A DNA stretch of 64,000 nucleotides from an uncultured Faecalibacterium sp. (lineage in GTDB: Bacteria; Bacillota; Clostridia; Oscillospirales; Ruminococcaceae): assembly GCA_902463235.1 (NCBI GenBank), contig CABQER010000002.1, positions 62,001 through 126,000 on the forward strand, given 5' to 3'. Made by a program: the position numbers and the translations under genes. Within the stretch, counting starts at the first letter, position 1. Each line of letters begins with the position of its first letter. The notes below the pieces were generated by a model that searched no databases, was not told where the DNA came from, and saw nothing but the letters and a program-made list of their open reading frames with translations. This document shows, piece by piece, positions 16,711-24,740 of this stretch.

Positions 16711-17964
16711 TTACTGGTACAGCGGGAACTCCCGGGTCAGGCGCAGGACGCGGGCGCTGATCTCGTCCTTCTTTTCCTCATAGTGCCAGATGCAGTCTGC
16801 AATGCAGTCCGCGATCACCTGCATCTCGGCTGCGCCCATGCCGCGGGTGGTGACAGCCGGGGTGCCCAGACGCACGCCGGAAGTCACAAAGGGGCTGCGG
16901 GTCTCACCGGGGACGGTGTTCTTGTTGGCGGTGATGTGCACGCTGTCCAGACGCTGCTCCAGATCCTTTCCGGTGCACTCCTCGTCCCGCAGGTCGATGA
17001 GCATCAGATGGTTGTCGGTGCCGCCGGATACCAGTTTGACCCCGCGCTGCTGCAAGGCCGCAGCCAGTGCCTGTGCGTTTTCCACGATCTTACGGGCATA
17101 TTCCTTGAACTCCGGCTTCAGTGCCTCGCCAAAGCAGACGGCCTTGGCTGCAATCACATGCTCCAGAGGGCCGCCCTGCGTGCCGGGGAACACTGCCGAG
17201 TTGATGCGCTTTGCAATGATGGGGTTGTTGGTCAAAATCAGGCCGCCGCGGGGTCCGCGCAGGGTCTTGTGGGTGGTGGTGGTCACTACATCGGCGTAGG
17301 GCACGGGGCTCTGGTGCTGACCGCCCGCCACCAGACCGGCAATGTGCGCCATATCCACCATCAGGTATGCGCCGTAGCCGTGGGCGATCTCGGCCAGCTT
17401 TTCAAAGTCGATGGCGCGGGGGTAGGCAGAAGCGCCTGCCACCAGCATCTTGGGGCGCACCTTGCGCACCTGCTTTTCCAGTTCGGCGTAGTCGATGACG
17501 CCGTCTGTGCCGACGCCGTAGGAGATGAAGTGGTAGTTTTTACCGGACATATTCACCGGGGAACCATGGGTCAGGTGACCGCCCTGCGAAAGGTCCATGC
17601 CCATAACGGTATCGCCCAGCTCCAGCAGGGCAAAATACACGGCAAGGTTGGCCTGTGCGCCGGAATGGAGCTGGACGTTGGCGTACTTTGCCCCGAACAG
17701 CTGGCAGGCGCGCCGGATGGCAATATTCTCCACCTCATCCACATAGACACAGCCGCCGTAGTAGCGCTTGCCGGGCAGACCCTCGGCGTACTTATTGGTC
17801 AGCACGCTGCCCATGGCTGCCATCACGGCGGGCGAGACGATGTTCTCGCTGGCGATCAGTTCAATGTTCTCGCGCTGACGGGTCAGTTCCCGCTCCATGG
17901 CTGCGCCCAGTTCCGGATCGGCTGCGTTGACCATGCCGATGGTGTCCATCATATCCTTGTACAT
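16711..17964 (-). CDS. glyA: Serine hydroxymethyltransferase
   Basis: 417 residues. The start MYKDMMDTIG at 17964 follows GAGGGG; the longer open frame is not supported. It interconverts serine with glycine and makes 5,10-methylene-THF. The pyridoxal-phosphate lysine lies in T-T-T-H-K-T-L-R-G-P-R-G-G. Other family motifs are E-L-I-A-S-E-N, Y-A-E-G-L-P-G-K-R-Y-Y-G-G, H-S-G-A-Q-A-N and D-M-A-H-I-A-G-L-V. It is divergent from the folate genes at 18516-20591, which use the same C1 pool. Confidence 0.98.
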   Translation of the reverse strand: MYKDMMDTIGMVNAADPELGAAMERELTRQRENIELIASENIVSPAVMAAMGSVLTNKYAEGLPGKRYYGGCVYVDEVENIAIRRACQLFGAKYANVQLHSGAQANLAVYFALLELGDTVMGMDLSQGGHLTHGSPVNMSGKNYHFISYGVGTDGVIDYAELEKQVRKVRPKMLVAGASAYPRAIDFEKLAEIAHGYGAYLMVDMAHIAGLVAGGQHQSPVPYADVVTTTTHKTLRGPRGGLILTNNPIIAKRINSAVFPGTQGGPLEHVIAAKAVCFGEALKPEFKEYARKIVENAQALAAALQQRGVKLVSGGTDNHLMLIDLRDEECTGKDLEQRLDSVHITANKNTVPGETRSPFVTSGVRLGTPAVTTRGMGAAEMQVIADCIADCIWHYEEKKDEISARVLRLTREFPLYQ

Positions 17965-18146
17965 TTTACTTGCCCCTCTCCACAAAATGTTGTAGATTCT
18001 CTCAGCGCAGCGCCCGCACGGCAAGTACTGTTCAGCTAGATCCTGCGCTCCTCACTCTCTTGCTGCTGCTTGGCAAACAGCGCTTCCGATCCTTCCGCTT
18101 TCCGCGCCACTTCGTCCGAAAACACTTGGTAAAGTTCGCATTGTGG

Positions 18147-18175
18147 TTGACAAGGCGGTAATAATCAAGTATATT
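18147..18175 (+). promoter_or_regulatory. Near-consensus promoter of the candidate small RNA
   Basis: TTGACA (18147-18152), exactly 17 bp, then TATATT (18170-18175). Transcription would begin near 18182. Confidence 0.75.
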
Positions 18176-18181
18176 GAGAGC

Positions 18182-18254
18182 AGAAGAACCGGTTAGGGCA
18201 GCTTCCCGAGCCAGCAATGACTCTTGACGCACCTGAAGACCCGGTTCTTTTTTA
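18182..18254 (+). ncRNA. Candidate small RNA, about 72 nt, unidentified
   Basis: A near-consensus promoter places the 5' end at about 18182. A terminator stem AAGAACCGG (18184-18192) with CCGGTTCTT (18241-18249) runs straight into six Ts. The transcript would therefore be a single closed domain with a 48-nt internal region that can form a short GGG/CCC hairpin. No open frame of useful size lies inside. The next plus-strand gene starts 260 bp further on, so it is probably not that gene's leader. I recognise no known RNA family. Confidence 0.55.
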
Positions 18255-18515
18255 TTGGCAACATTCCTGCGCCGTGGTCTCTGCAATTGCAAATAGAGTG
18301 TTATTGGTCGGTTATCAAATAGCTTCAGCTCTGCCTGCATAACGCTTACTGCTGTAAGATAATCATAGCAGAAAGCGGCGGCGGCTTCAATCCTCTTTTC
18401 GCCAAAAGGCTTGCTTTTTTTGTCTGAAGTGTTTATTATGTTTGTATAAAAATGCGCTGTCGATTTTGTATATTTTTCAAGTTTCTTTCCCCACAGGTGA
18501 AGCGAGGTGTTTTGT

Positions 18516-19088
18516 ATGACCATTGCCGAGGCAAAGCAGGCGCAGCGTGCTGCAGGCCGTGCCGCCCGCAAAGCGCTGGATGCGCCGCAGCGCGCCGCCG
18601 CCAATGCGGCGCTGTGCCGCCGGGTGCTGGAACTGGACGCCTACCGCACCGCCCATACCCTTTTGCTCTATGCAGCCTTTGGGGGCGAAGCTGACCTTAC
18701 CGCTGTGGCTGCCGAAGCTGTCCGGCAGGGCAAGACGGTGGCCTACCCGGTGTGCGGCGAGGGCTTTACCCTTACCGCAGCCGTGCCGGGCGCGGATGGC
18801 TGGGCGGTGGGGCAGTACGGCATCCGCACGCCGGTACTGGAACACTCCACCTTTTTGCAGCCGGAGCAGCTGGATCTGGTGCTGGTGCCCTGCACCGCCT
18901 TTGATGCAGACTGCTACCGGGTGGGCATGGGCAAGGGCTACTACGACCGCTATCTGCCCCGCTGCACCCGGGCGGTGAAGATCGGCATTGCATTGGAGGT
19001 TCAGCGCGTCCCCCGCGCCGCCGTGGACACCTACGACCAGCGGCTGGACGCTTTTATAACAGAGAGGGGTATCTACACATGGAAATGA
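18516..19088 (+). CDS. 5-formyltetrahydrofolate cyclo-ligase
   Basis: 190 residues from the ATG at 18516 (GAGGT upstream). A GTG nine bases earlier is possible but lies in the ribosome-binding site. It converts 5-formyl-THF to 5,10-methenyl-THF with ATP. Family motifs are the basic N-terminal helix, A-Y-P-V-C near residue 75, L-V-L-V-P-C-T-A-F-D, and the nucleotide-binding R-V-G-M-G-K-G-Y-Y-D-R-Y-L. Its stop overlaps the fchA start by 10 bp, so the two are translationally coupled. Confidence 0.95.
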   Translation: MTIAEAKQAQRAAGRAARKALDAPQRAAANAALCRRVLELDAYRTAHTLLLYAAFGGEADLTAVAAEAVRQGKTVAYPVCGEGFTLTAAVPGADGWAVGQYGIRTPVLEHSTFLQPEQLDLVLVPCTAFDADCYRVGMGKGYYDRYLPRCTRAVKIGIALEVQRVPRAAVDTYDQRLDAFITERGIYTWK

Positions 19089-19714
19089 ACGATTTAAGCT
19101 GCGCGCAATTTCTAGCACAGCTTGCCAGCAAAGCGCCCACGCCGGGCGGTGGCGGCACGGCCGCGCTGGTAGGCGCTGCCGGTGTGGCGCTGGGCAACAT
19201 GGTGGGCTGCCTGACCACCGGTAAAAAGAAGTACGCCGCCGTGGAAGCGGATATTCAGGCACTGAACGCCCGGGCTGAAGCCCTGCGGCTGGAGCTGGAA
19301 GCACTGGTACAGGCCGATGCCGACGCCTTTGCGCCGCTGGCTGCGGCCTACGGTCTGCCCAAGGACACCCCGGAGCAGACCGCGCACAAAGCCGCCGTGC
19401 TGGAAGCTGCACTGGACGGTGCAAGCGCCGTACCGCTGCAAATTATGGAAAAATGTGCCGAGGGCATCGCGCTGGCCGGGCAGTACGCCGCCAAAGGCAG
19501 CGTGCTGGCGGTGTCGGATGCAGGCTGCGCCGCCGTGCTGTGCAAGGCGGCATTGCAGGCCGCAAGCCTGAATGTGTTCATCAATACAAAACTGATGGCA
19601 GACCGCACCCGTGCCGCCGCGCTGGACGCCCGGGCAGACGCATTGCTGGCAGAGTTTGTGCCCCAGGCAGACGAAGTATTCAGCACCGTCAGCGGGAAAC
19701 TCCGCAATAAATAA
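19079..19714 (+). CDS. fchA: Methenyl-THF cyclohydrolase / formimino-THF cyclodeaminase family protein
   Basis: 211 residues, the length of the all-helical FTCD C-domain. The N-terminal F-L-A-Q-L-A-S-K-A-P-T-P-G-G-G-G-T-A-A-L is diagnostic. D-A-D-A-F near residue 80 and the A-L-Q-A-A-S-L-N-V-F-I-N-T near the C-terminus also fit. In acetogenic Clostridia the stand-alone FchA is a methenyl-THF cyclohydrolase encoded next to folD, as here. No histidine-degradation genes are nearby, so a cyclohydrolase role is the better inference. It sits between the cyclo-ligase and folD. Confidence 0.9.
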   Translation: MEMNDLSCAQFLAQLASKAPTPGGGGTAALVGAAGVALGNMVGCLTTGKKKYAAVEADIQALNARAEALRLELEALVQADADAFAPLAAAYGLPKDTPEQTAHKAAVLEAALDGASAVPLQIMEKCAEGIALAGQYAAKGSVLAVSDAGCAAVLCKAALQAASLNVFINTKLMADRTRAAALDARADALLAEFVPQADEVFSTVSGKLRNK

Positions 19715-19736
19715 CATCACAAATGAGGGAAAGTAT

Positions 19737-20591
19737 ATGGCAACGATTTTAAAAGGTGCGCCGGTGGTGGCCGCCATGAACGAGCGCAACGCGGCGCTCT
19801 GCGAACAGCTGAAAGCCAAGGGCATCAACCCCACGCTGGCCGTGGTGCGGGTGGGCGAACGGGAGGACGACCTCTCCTACGAGCGGGGCGTGATGACCCG
19901 CTGCGGCAAGGTGGGCGTCGCCGTCCGGCAGTTCGTGCTGCCCGCCGACGCCACGCAGGAGCAGCTGCTCCGGGTGCTGGACGAGGTGAACACTGACGAT
20001 GACATCCACGGCTGTCTTTTGTTCCGTCCCCTGCCCAAGCAGTTTGACGACCGCACCGTCCGCGCCGCCCTGCGCCCGGAAAAGGACATTGACGGCATTA
20101 CGGACGCTTCCCTTGCCGGAGTGTTCACGAATACAGAGCTGGGCTACGCCCCCTGCACCGCGCAGGCCTGCATGGAAATTTTGAAATATTATAATGTTCC
20201 CCTTTCCGGCAAGCGTGCCGTGGTGGTGGGCCGCAGCCTTGTGGTGGGCAAGCCCGCCGCCATGATGCTGGATCGGGAGAACGCCACCGTCACCCTGTGC
20301 AACTCCCGCACCCGGAACCTGCCGGAAGTGTGCAGACAGGCCGACATCGTGGTGGTGGCCATGGGCAAGATGGCGGCTGTGGGCGCGGACTGCCTGCGGG
20401 CAGGCCAGACCGTCGTGGACGTAGGCATCCATGTAAACGAGGAGGGCAAGCTCTGCGGTGACGTGCAGTTTGCCGCCGCAGAGCCGGTGGTGGACGCCAT
20501 CACCCCCGTGCCCGGCGGCGTGGGCACCGTGACCACCTCGGTACTGGTAGGCCATGTGGTGCAGGCGGCGTGCAAAAAGGCCGGAGTGTAA
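19737..20591 (+). CDS. folD: Methylene-THF dehydrogenase FolD, cyclohydrolase Lys replaced
   Basis: 284 residues from the ATG at 19737 (GAGGGA upstream). The Rossmann motif G-R-S-L-V-V-G-K-P (about residue 163), D-I-D-G-I-T near 120 and the C-terminal T-P-V-P-G-G-V-G-T-V-T-T identify it. It oxidises methylene-THF to methenyl-THF. In bifunctional FolD the substrate pocket reads Y-x-x-x-K, with Lys required for the cyclohydrolase step. Here Tyr48 is followed by E-R-G-V, so Val52 stands in the Lys position. The adjacent FchA may perform that step. Confidence 0.93.
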   Translation: MATILKGAPVVAAMNERNAALCEQLKAKGINPTLAVVRVGEREDDLSYERGVMTRCGKVGVAVRQFVLPADATQEQLLRVLDEVNTDDDIHGCLLFRPLPKQFDDRTVRAALRPEKDIDGITDASLAGVFTNTELGYAPCTAQACMEILKYYNVPLSGKRAVVVGRSLVVGKPAAMMLDRENATVTLCNSRTRNLPEVCRQADIVVVAMGKMAAVGADCLRAGQTVVDVGIHVNEEGKLCGDVQFAAAEPVVDAITPVPGGVGTVTTSVLVGHVVQAACKKAGV

Positions 20592-20627
20592 AACTTCCCC
20601 AGTCTCAACTATCAGATAGAAAACAAC

Positions 20628-20640
20628 GGGGCTGTTGCAA
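20628..20640 (+). repeat. Left copy of a 12-bp inverted repeat around the CPBP locus
   Basis: GGGGCTGTTGCA here matches the reverse complement TGCAACAGCCCC at 21811-21822, about 1.2 kb away. A related GGGCTGTTGCACAT lies at 21605. Such ends resemble IS6-type termini but no transposase is present. Confidence 0.5.
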
Positions 20641-20653
20641 AATAGCCACAACG

Positions 20654-20701
20654 AAAAAATGAGATAGGCTTCCCCGAAAGGGGGTGCCTATCTCATTTTT
20701 T
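20654..20701 (+). terminator. Terminator after folD
   Basis: A 16-base arm AAAAAATGAGATAGGC pairs with GCCTATCTCATTTTTT around a C4/G5 inner stem. With the inverted-repeat copy it is the only recognisable content of the 20592-20925 gap. Confidence 0.85.
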
Positions 20702-20925
20702 GTTGTAAGCTGGAACTGTCATGAACCAACTACAACAGGAACGGTATACAGGAAAGGGCGGCATATATCAACAGTTGACCCTTCCAATAAGCGAAAATAT
20801 TTTAACAGATGAACATGAACCGGCGTATACTTTCAATGGACATTGTAGTATAATAGCGTTGCCCACCCGGCTGCATTTTCCGGATGGGTGGATGAGGAAA
20901 CAAAGCCCAATGACGGAGGAATGGT

Positions 20926-21561
20926 ATGATTTTGCTTAACCAGATCATAAGTGCAGTTTTACAGCTTTTGATTTTTCTAAGTATTCCTTTTGTGTGGTAT
21001 CTTCTAACACAGAAAAGGGTCACCGGTTTTTTCAAATGGCTGGGACTCAAAACTGCTCCCACCCCACCTTTGAAGATCATGTTTTGTATCCTTGTGGGAT
21101 TTTTAGTGGTACTATTTTTACCCTATCTGTGGCTCTATCAATCTGGCAATTTGAATTATCAAGGATTTACAGTGGACGCATTTCGACAAACCGGTTGGAG
21201 CATCGAAACATTTACAGTCATCTTGATCTGGGCTGTCGTTCAGACTTCCTTATCGGAAGAAATTCTCTTTCGTGGGTTTCTCTGCAAACGGTTGTGCAAT
21301 AAATGGGGAGAAACCGCGGGAAACGCCCTGCAAGCTCTCATTTTTGGCATGGTTCACATCGTTGCGTTGCCAGACAAGAACCTCCTCGCCATGTTCCTCA
21401 TCGTATCCCTGACGGGCGGAATAGGCTATGCCTTAGGATGGCTTTCGTTAAAAAAAGCCCGTGGAAGCATTTTGTATGGCTGGGTGATCCATGCTGCGGT
21501 CAATATTCTTTCGCCCATCCTTGTTTTTACATTTTTGTTGCCCAGTTATATGCTGCAATAA
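20926..21561 (+). CDS. CPBP family intramembrane metalloprotease
   Basis: 211 residues with about six hydrophobic segments. The Abi/CPBP signature is present: S-E-E-I-L-F-R-G-F (about residues 109-117, the E-E-x-x-x-R motif), F-G-M-V-H near 146, and H-A-A-V-N near 188. These are the four motifs that hold the active-site zinc. Members act as prenyl-protein-type proteases or in bacteriocin immunity. No bacteriocin gene is seen here. The gene is AT-richer than its neighbours and lies between inverted repeats, which suggests acquisition. GGAGGA precedes the ATG. Confidence 0.9.
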   Translation: MILLNQIISAVLQLLIFLSIPFVWYLLTQKRVTGFFKWLGLKTAPTPPLKIMFCILVGFLVVLFLPYLWLYQSGNLNYQGFTVDAFRQTGWSIETFTVILIWAVVQTSLSEEILFRGFLCKRLCNKWGETAGNALQALIFGMVHIVALPDKNLLAMFLIVSLTGGIGYALGWLSLKKARGSILYGWVIHAAVNILSPILVFTFLLPSYMLQ

Positions 21562-21604
21562 GGTAGACCTCCGGAGCGGAAGGGTAATGATAGAAACTAA
21601 AAAA

Positions 21605-21636
21605 GGGCTGTTGCACATGCGACAGCCTCTATTTTT
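21605..21636 (+). terminator. Terminator of the CPBP gene
   Basis: GGCTGTTGC, a four-base loop and GCGACAGCC form a 9-bp stem followed by TCTATTTTT. It also contains one copy of the GGGCTGTTGCACAT repeat. Confidence 0.7.
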
Positions 21637-21822
21637 GTACGAACAATCGTAAGAATCAAGCAGTATCAATACCCAAAACAAAAGCATGTGCAACAAATTT
21701 TCTCGAAAATCAGAAATTTTCGATAGATTTATGATGCACATGCTTTTTTGAATTGTTTGGTGATACGTTTGATTTTGAAAATGACTGCTGCACTTTCGGC
21801 TAAAACGATGTGCAACAGCCCC
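21605..21822. repeat. 217-bp segment with 14-bp inverted ends, MITE-like
   Basis: GGGCTGTTGCACAT at the left end matches ATGTGCAACAGCCC at the right end exactly. The interior holds a further AGCATGTGCA/TGCACATGCT inverted pair and no gene. It fills the gap between the CPBP gene and mraY. A miniature transposable element is possible, but no flanking duplication could be confirmed. Confidence 0.45.
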
Positions 21823-21850
21823 GTTTCTCTTTCGTTCTATAGCGTGCCGC

Positions 21851-22804
21851 TTAGCCCCGCACAAGGAGCAGCAGCAGAGCCGAGGCCACACACTGCAGAA
21901 TGAGCCAGCGGGCTACCACCTGCTCATCACTCCAGCCCTTGCGCTTGCGCACATGGTCGTGGAGGGGGGTCAGGGTGTTTTTTAAGATCCAGATGTGCAG
22001 AAAACGCTTCAGGCTGATCTTCAGAATGCCCAAGCTGCCGTCTGCGATGAACACGATGGCCGCCAGCAGGAAGGCGAAGGGGTGGCCGCACTTGAGCGAC
22101 AGCATGGCGATGAAAAAGCCCATGGCGCGGCTGCCGGCATCGCCCATCAGCAGGCTGGAGGGCTTGGCGTTGAGCCACAGGTAGGCCAGCAGTGCACCGA
22201 TGAACACCACCCCGACGGTGGCGTAGGTGCCCAGCTCGGTCTTATAAGCCAGCAGATAGGTGCCAATGGTCACCACTGCCAGACTGGCGGAAAGACCGTC
22301 CACACCGTCGGTGCAGTTGACCACATTGATGCTTGCCCAGATGAGGATGACGATGAGCAGCAGGTACACCGCGTAGGGCAGCGTAAAACTCCACTGTAAA
22401 AAGTGCACCCCGCAGCCGTTGAAGTTCAGGTAGGTGACGCCCGCCAGCACCGCAATGACAAAATCAATGATGCCTTTTTTGTACTCGTTCCAGGCGGTTT
22501 CGGCGGCATCGTCCAGATAGCCGGAGAGCATAGAGGCGATGAGCAGCACATTATACACTACATACTCGGTGGTGAAGGGCAGAAACGCCAGCGACACCAG
22601 TGCGATACACAGCACAAAGATCAGTCCGGAGCCTCGCGCCTTGCCCTTGGAAAGCTCGCCGTTCACCGCAAAAGCACGGCCATGGTCGTGGGGCAGTTTA
22701 TCGCGGAAAATGGAATCTGTTAGGGCGGTCAGAGCGAACGCCAGCAAAAATGCCATGGCATCCACGCCCCGCTGCCCGATGACAGAGGTCAGCATTTGGA
22801 TCAT
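21851..22804 (-). CDS. mraY: MraY-like phospho-MurNAc-pentapeptide transferase
   Basis: 317 residues and about ten membrane segments. MraY motifs are recognisable: G-Y-L-D-D-A, N-V-V-N-C-T-D-G-V-D-G-L-S, M-G-D-A-G-S-R-A-M-G-F and T-P-L-H-D-H-V-R-K-R-K-G-W-S-D. It moves phospho-MurNAc-pentapeptide onto undecaprenyl phosphate to make lipid I. Two features are unusual: the second His of the usual H-H-H is Asp, and the N-terminal P-T-M-G-G motif is replaced by K-A-R-G-S-G. It also stands alone, outside a cell-wall gene cluster. A paralogue with a different sugar substrate cannot be excluded. Confidence 0.8.
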   Translation of the reverse strand: MIQMLTSVIGQRGVDAMAFLLAFALTALTDSIFRDKLPHDHGRAFAVNGELSKGKARGSGLIFVLCIALVSLAFLPFTTEYVVYNVLLIASMLSGYLDDAAETAWNEYKKGIIDFVIAVLAGVTYLNFNGCGVHFLQWSFTLPYAVYLLLIVILIWASINVVNCTDGVDGLSASLAVVTIGTYLLAYKTELGTYATVGVVFIGALLAYLWLNAKPSSLLMGDAGSRAMGFFIAMLSLKCGHPFAFLLAAIVFIADGSLGILKISLKRFLHIWILKNTLTPLHDHVRKRKGWSDEQVVARWLILQCVASALLLLLVRG

Positions 22805-22969
22805 AAGATAACATTCCTCTTTCTTTCTGTATAGTACGTTGTGAGTGTATCACGCCCTTGCCCAAAAATCAATCCCGGCGGCAAAATTCGCTGCGGATTG
22901 ACTTTTCACCCGCTGCTCCTTATAATAATGTATTAGTCTGTATTTTTCACCCGCAACGCAGGAGGTCCC

Positions 22970-24388
22970 ATGTCCATTACTCTTGAGCAGCTCTCCGCCC
23001 GGATGCGGCAGGGCGAGCAGGTGCCGCTGCGCCACACCGCACAGGTGGCGCTGACGCTGAGCATTCCTTCCATTTTGCAGCAGATCGTAGTCACCGCCAT
23101 GGAGTACATCGATGCGGCCATGGTGGGGCATATCGGTGCCGCCGCCACTGCCTCCATTGGCATTGTCAGTTCCAGCACATGGCTGCTGCACGGGATGCTG
23201 GCCGGGCTGTGCATGGCGTTTTCCATTCAGGTGGCGCAATATCTGGGCGCAGACCGCCAGCAGGACGCCCGTGGCGTTTTGCGGCAGTCCATGTTGTTCA
23301 ATTTAGTGGTGGGTCTTGCCGCAGCAGCCTTTGGTGTGGGCATCAGCCGGTTCCTGCCCGGGTGGCTGGGCGCAGACACGGCATTGCAGACAAACGCTTC
23401 GGCCTATTTTGCCATCTGGTCGGCTTCCCTGCCCTTCATCATGGCCATGGGCACCTATGCCGCCATGCTGCGCTCCACCGGTGATGCCCTGACCCCCGGC
23501 CTCATCAGCGTGTTCACCTGCGTGCTGGACATCATCTTCAACTTTTTCCTCATCAACCCCACCCGGGAAATGACGGTGCTCGGTCAGAACCTCACGGTCT
23601 GGGGTCTGGGCTGGGGCGTGCCGGGCGCGGCGCTGGGCACAGCCCTTGCCAACGCCGTGGGCGGCACGCTGGCGCTGGGCGTTCTGTTGCTGCGGGATGG
23701 CCCGCTGTGCATCCGCAAGCCCGGCTCGTGGCACATTACCCGCGCCTGCCTGCATAACGTGTGGAAGGTGGGTGCACCGCTGGCGGCAGAGCGTGCCGCC
23801 CTGTCCTCGGCACAGGTGCTGCTGGTGCGCATCGTGTCCGGGCTGGGCACTACCGCCATTGCCGCCAACAGTCTGGGTGTCAGCGCCGAGAGCCTGTGCT
23901 ACATGGCGGGCTACGGCATTCAGGACGCTGCCCTTGCGCTGGTGGGACAGGCCGTGGGCGCAAACCGCCGGGACATGGCCAAGCGCTTTGCGTGGCTGTG
24001 CACTGCCATGGGCATGGGCATCATGGCACTGACCGGCGTGGGGCTGTATGTGTTTGCCCCGCAGCTGATGGGCATCTTCACCGCCGACGCCGCCGTCATT
24101 GCGCTGGGTGCACGGGTGCTGCGCATCGAAGCTTTTGCCGAACCGATGTTCGGGGCAAGCATCGTGGCCAGCGGCTCCATGCAGGGTGCGGGCGACAGCA
24201 CCGGCTGCTTTATCCTGAACCTTATCAGTATGTGGGGCGTGCGGCTGACCTTGGCTGTGCTGCTGGCTCCCCGCTTCGGGCTGGTGGGCGTATGGGCAGC
24301 TATGTGCGCCGAGCTTTGCACCCGGGGAGCGCTGTTTCTGCTGCGCTTGGCGCGGGGCAAATGGCTGGATAAGGGCGCGCTGGCGTAA
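22970..24388 (+). CDS. MATE family efflux transporter
   Basis: 472 residues with about 12 hydrophobic helices in two similar halves, the MATE layout. Typical segments are L-S-I-P-S-I-L-Q-Q near residue 30, M-V-G-H-I-G-A-A-A-T-A-S-I-G, and, in the second half, V-G-A-P-L-A-A-E-R and A-L-V-G-Q-A-V-G-A-N. Such proteins export cationic drugs or metabolites in exchange for Na+ or H+. The substrate cannot be read from sequence. AGGAGG lies just upstream of the ATG. It is divergent from mraY. Confidence 0.92.
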   Translation: MSITLEQLSARMRQGEQVPLRHTAQVALTLSIPSILQQIVVTAMEYIDAAMVGHIGAAATASIGIVSSSTWLLHGMLAGLCMAFSIQVAQYLGADRQQDARGVLRQSMLFNLVVGLAAAAFGVGISRFLPGWLGADTALQTNASAYFAIWSASLPFIMAMGTYAAMLRSTGDALTPGLISVFTCVLDIIFNFFLINPTREMTVLGQNLTVWGLGWGVPGAALGTALANAVGGTLALGVLLLRDGPLCIRKPGSWHITRACLHNVWKVGAPLAAERAALSSAQVLLVRIVSGLGTTAIAANSLGVSAESLCYMAGYGIQDAALALVGQAVGANRRDMAKRFAWLCTAMGMGIMALTGVGLYVFAPQLMGIFTADAAVIALGARVLRIEAFAEPMFGASIVASGSMQGAGDSTGCFILNLISMWGVRLTLAVLLAPRFGLVGVWAAMCAELCTRGALFLLRLARGKWLDKGALA

Positions 24389-24398
24389 AGACGCCCTC

Positions 24399-24555
24399 GC
24401 CCTCTCAGTCAAGCCCTGTCGGGCTTGCCAGCTCTCCCAAAGGGAGAGCCAAGAGCGTTGCCGGAAACTTTCTCATTACACCTAATGCTTTAGCAATGGG
24501 CTTTACGGCTCGGCTCTTCCTTTGGGAGAGCTGGCGCGGGAGCGCCTGAGAGGGC
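24399..24555. repeat. Inverted pair of a dispersed genomic repeat
   Basis: The left arm (24399-24456), containing GCCCTCTCAG and CAGCTCTCCCAAAGGGAGAG, is answered by an inverted, imperfect right arm (24513-24555). The same motif recurs alone at 32616-32670. Another repeat type (GGGAGCTGTCACGGCG) follows at about 24615-24660. These elements fill most of the gap downstream of the MATE gene. Confidence 0.7.
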
Positions 24556-24683
24556 TCCTGACGCGTCCGCGAACTATACACTTTAGCTGGAAACATCATC
24601 GCTATGCCAAGGGCTCCATCTCCGAGGGAGCTGTCACGGCGTAAGCCGTGCCTGAGGGAGTATGTGCGGCAGATTTTCTTCTA

Positions 24684-24726
24684 AATAGAGAAAGAGCCGG
24701 AAAGTCCACGGACTTTCCGGCTCTTT
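24684..24726 (-). terminator. Terminator of ribU
   Basis: An AAAGAGCCGGAAAGTCC arm pairs with GGACTTTCCGGCTCTTT and is followed by a T-rich tail on the minus strand. Confidence 0.9.
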
Positions 24727-24740
24727 GTTATCTCAGCAGC

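Larger units (their letters stand above)
18032..18450 (-). other. Unassigned open reading in the glyA upstream gap, possible gene remnant
   Basis: One minus-strand frame is open across this stretch down to a TGA at 18032. A second frame, ending at a TAG at 18036, reads like protein over its last 35 codons (acidic, ending Q-Q-Q-E-S-E-E-R-R-I). Neither has a start codon with a ribosome-binding site, and they would need a frameshift to join. I do not recognise the product. It overlaps, on the opposite strand, the small-RNA candidate at 18182-18254. It may be a decayed gene or chance. Confidence 0.25.

Noticed and set aside
18256..18500. 6S RNA upstream of the folate cyclo-ligase gene
   Set aside because: That arrangement is known from Gammaproteobacteria; here the characteristic long bulged hairpin could not be found.
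20721..20939. 72-codon open frame before the CPBP gene
   Set aside because: It lacks a ribosome-binding site, overlaps the CPBP start, and shows no family pattern.
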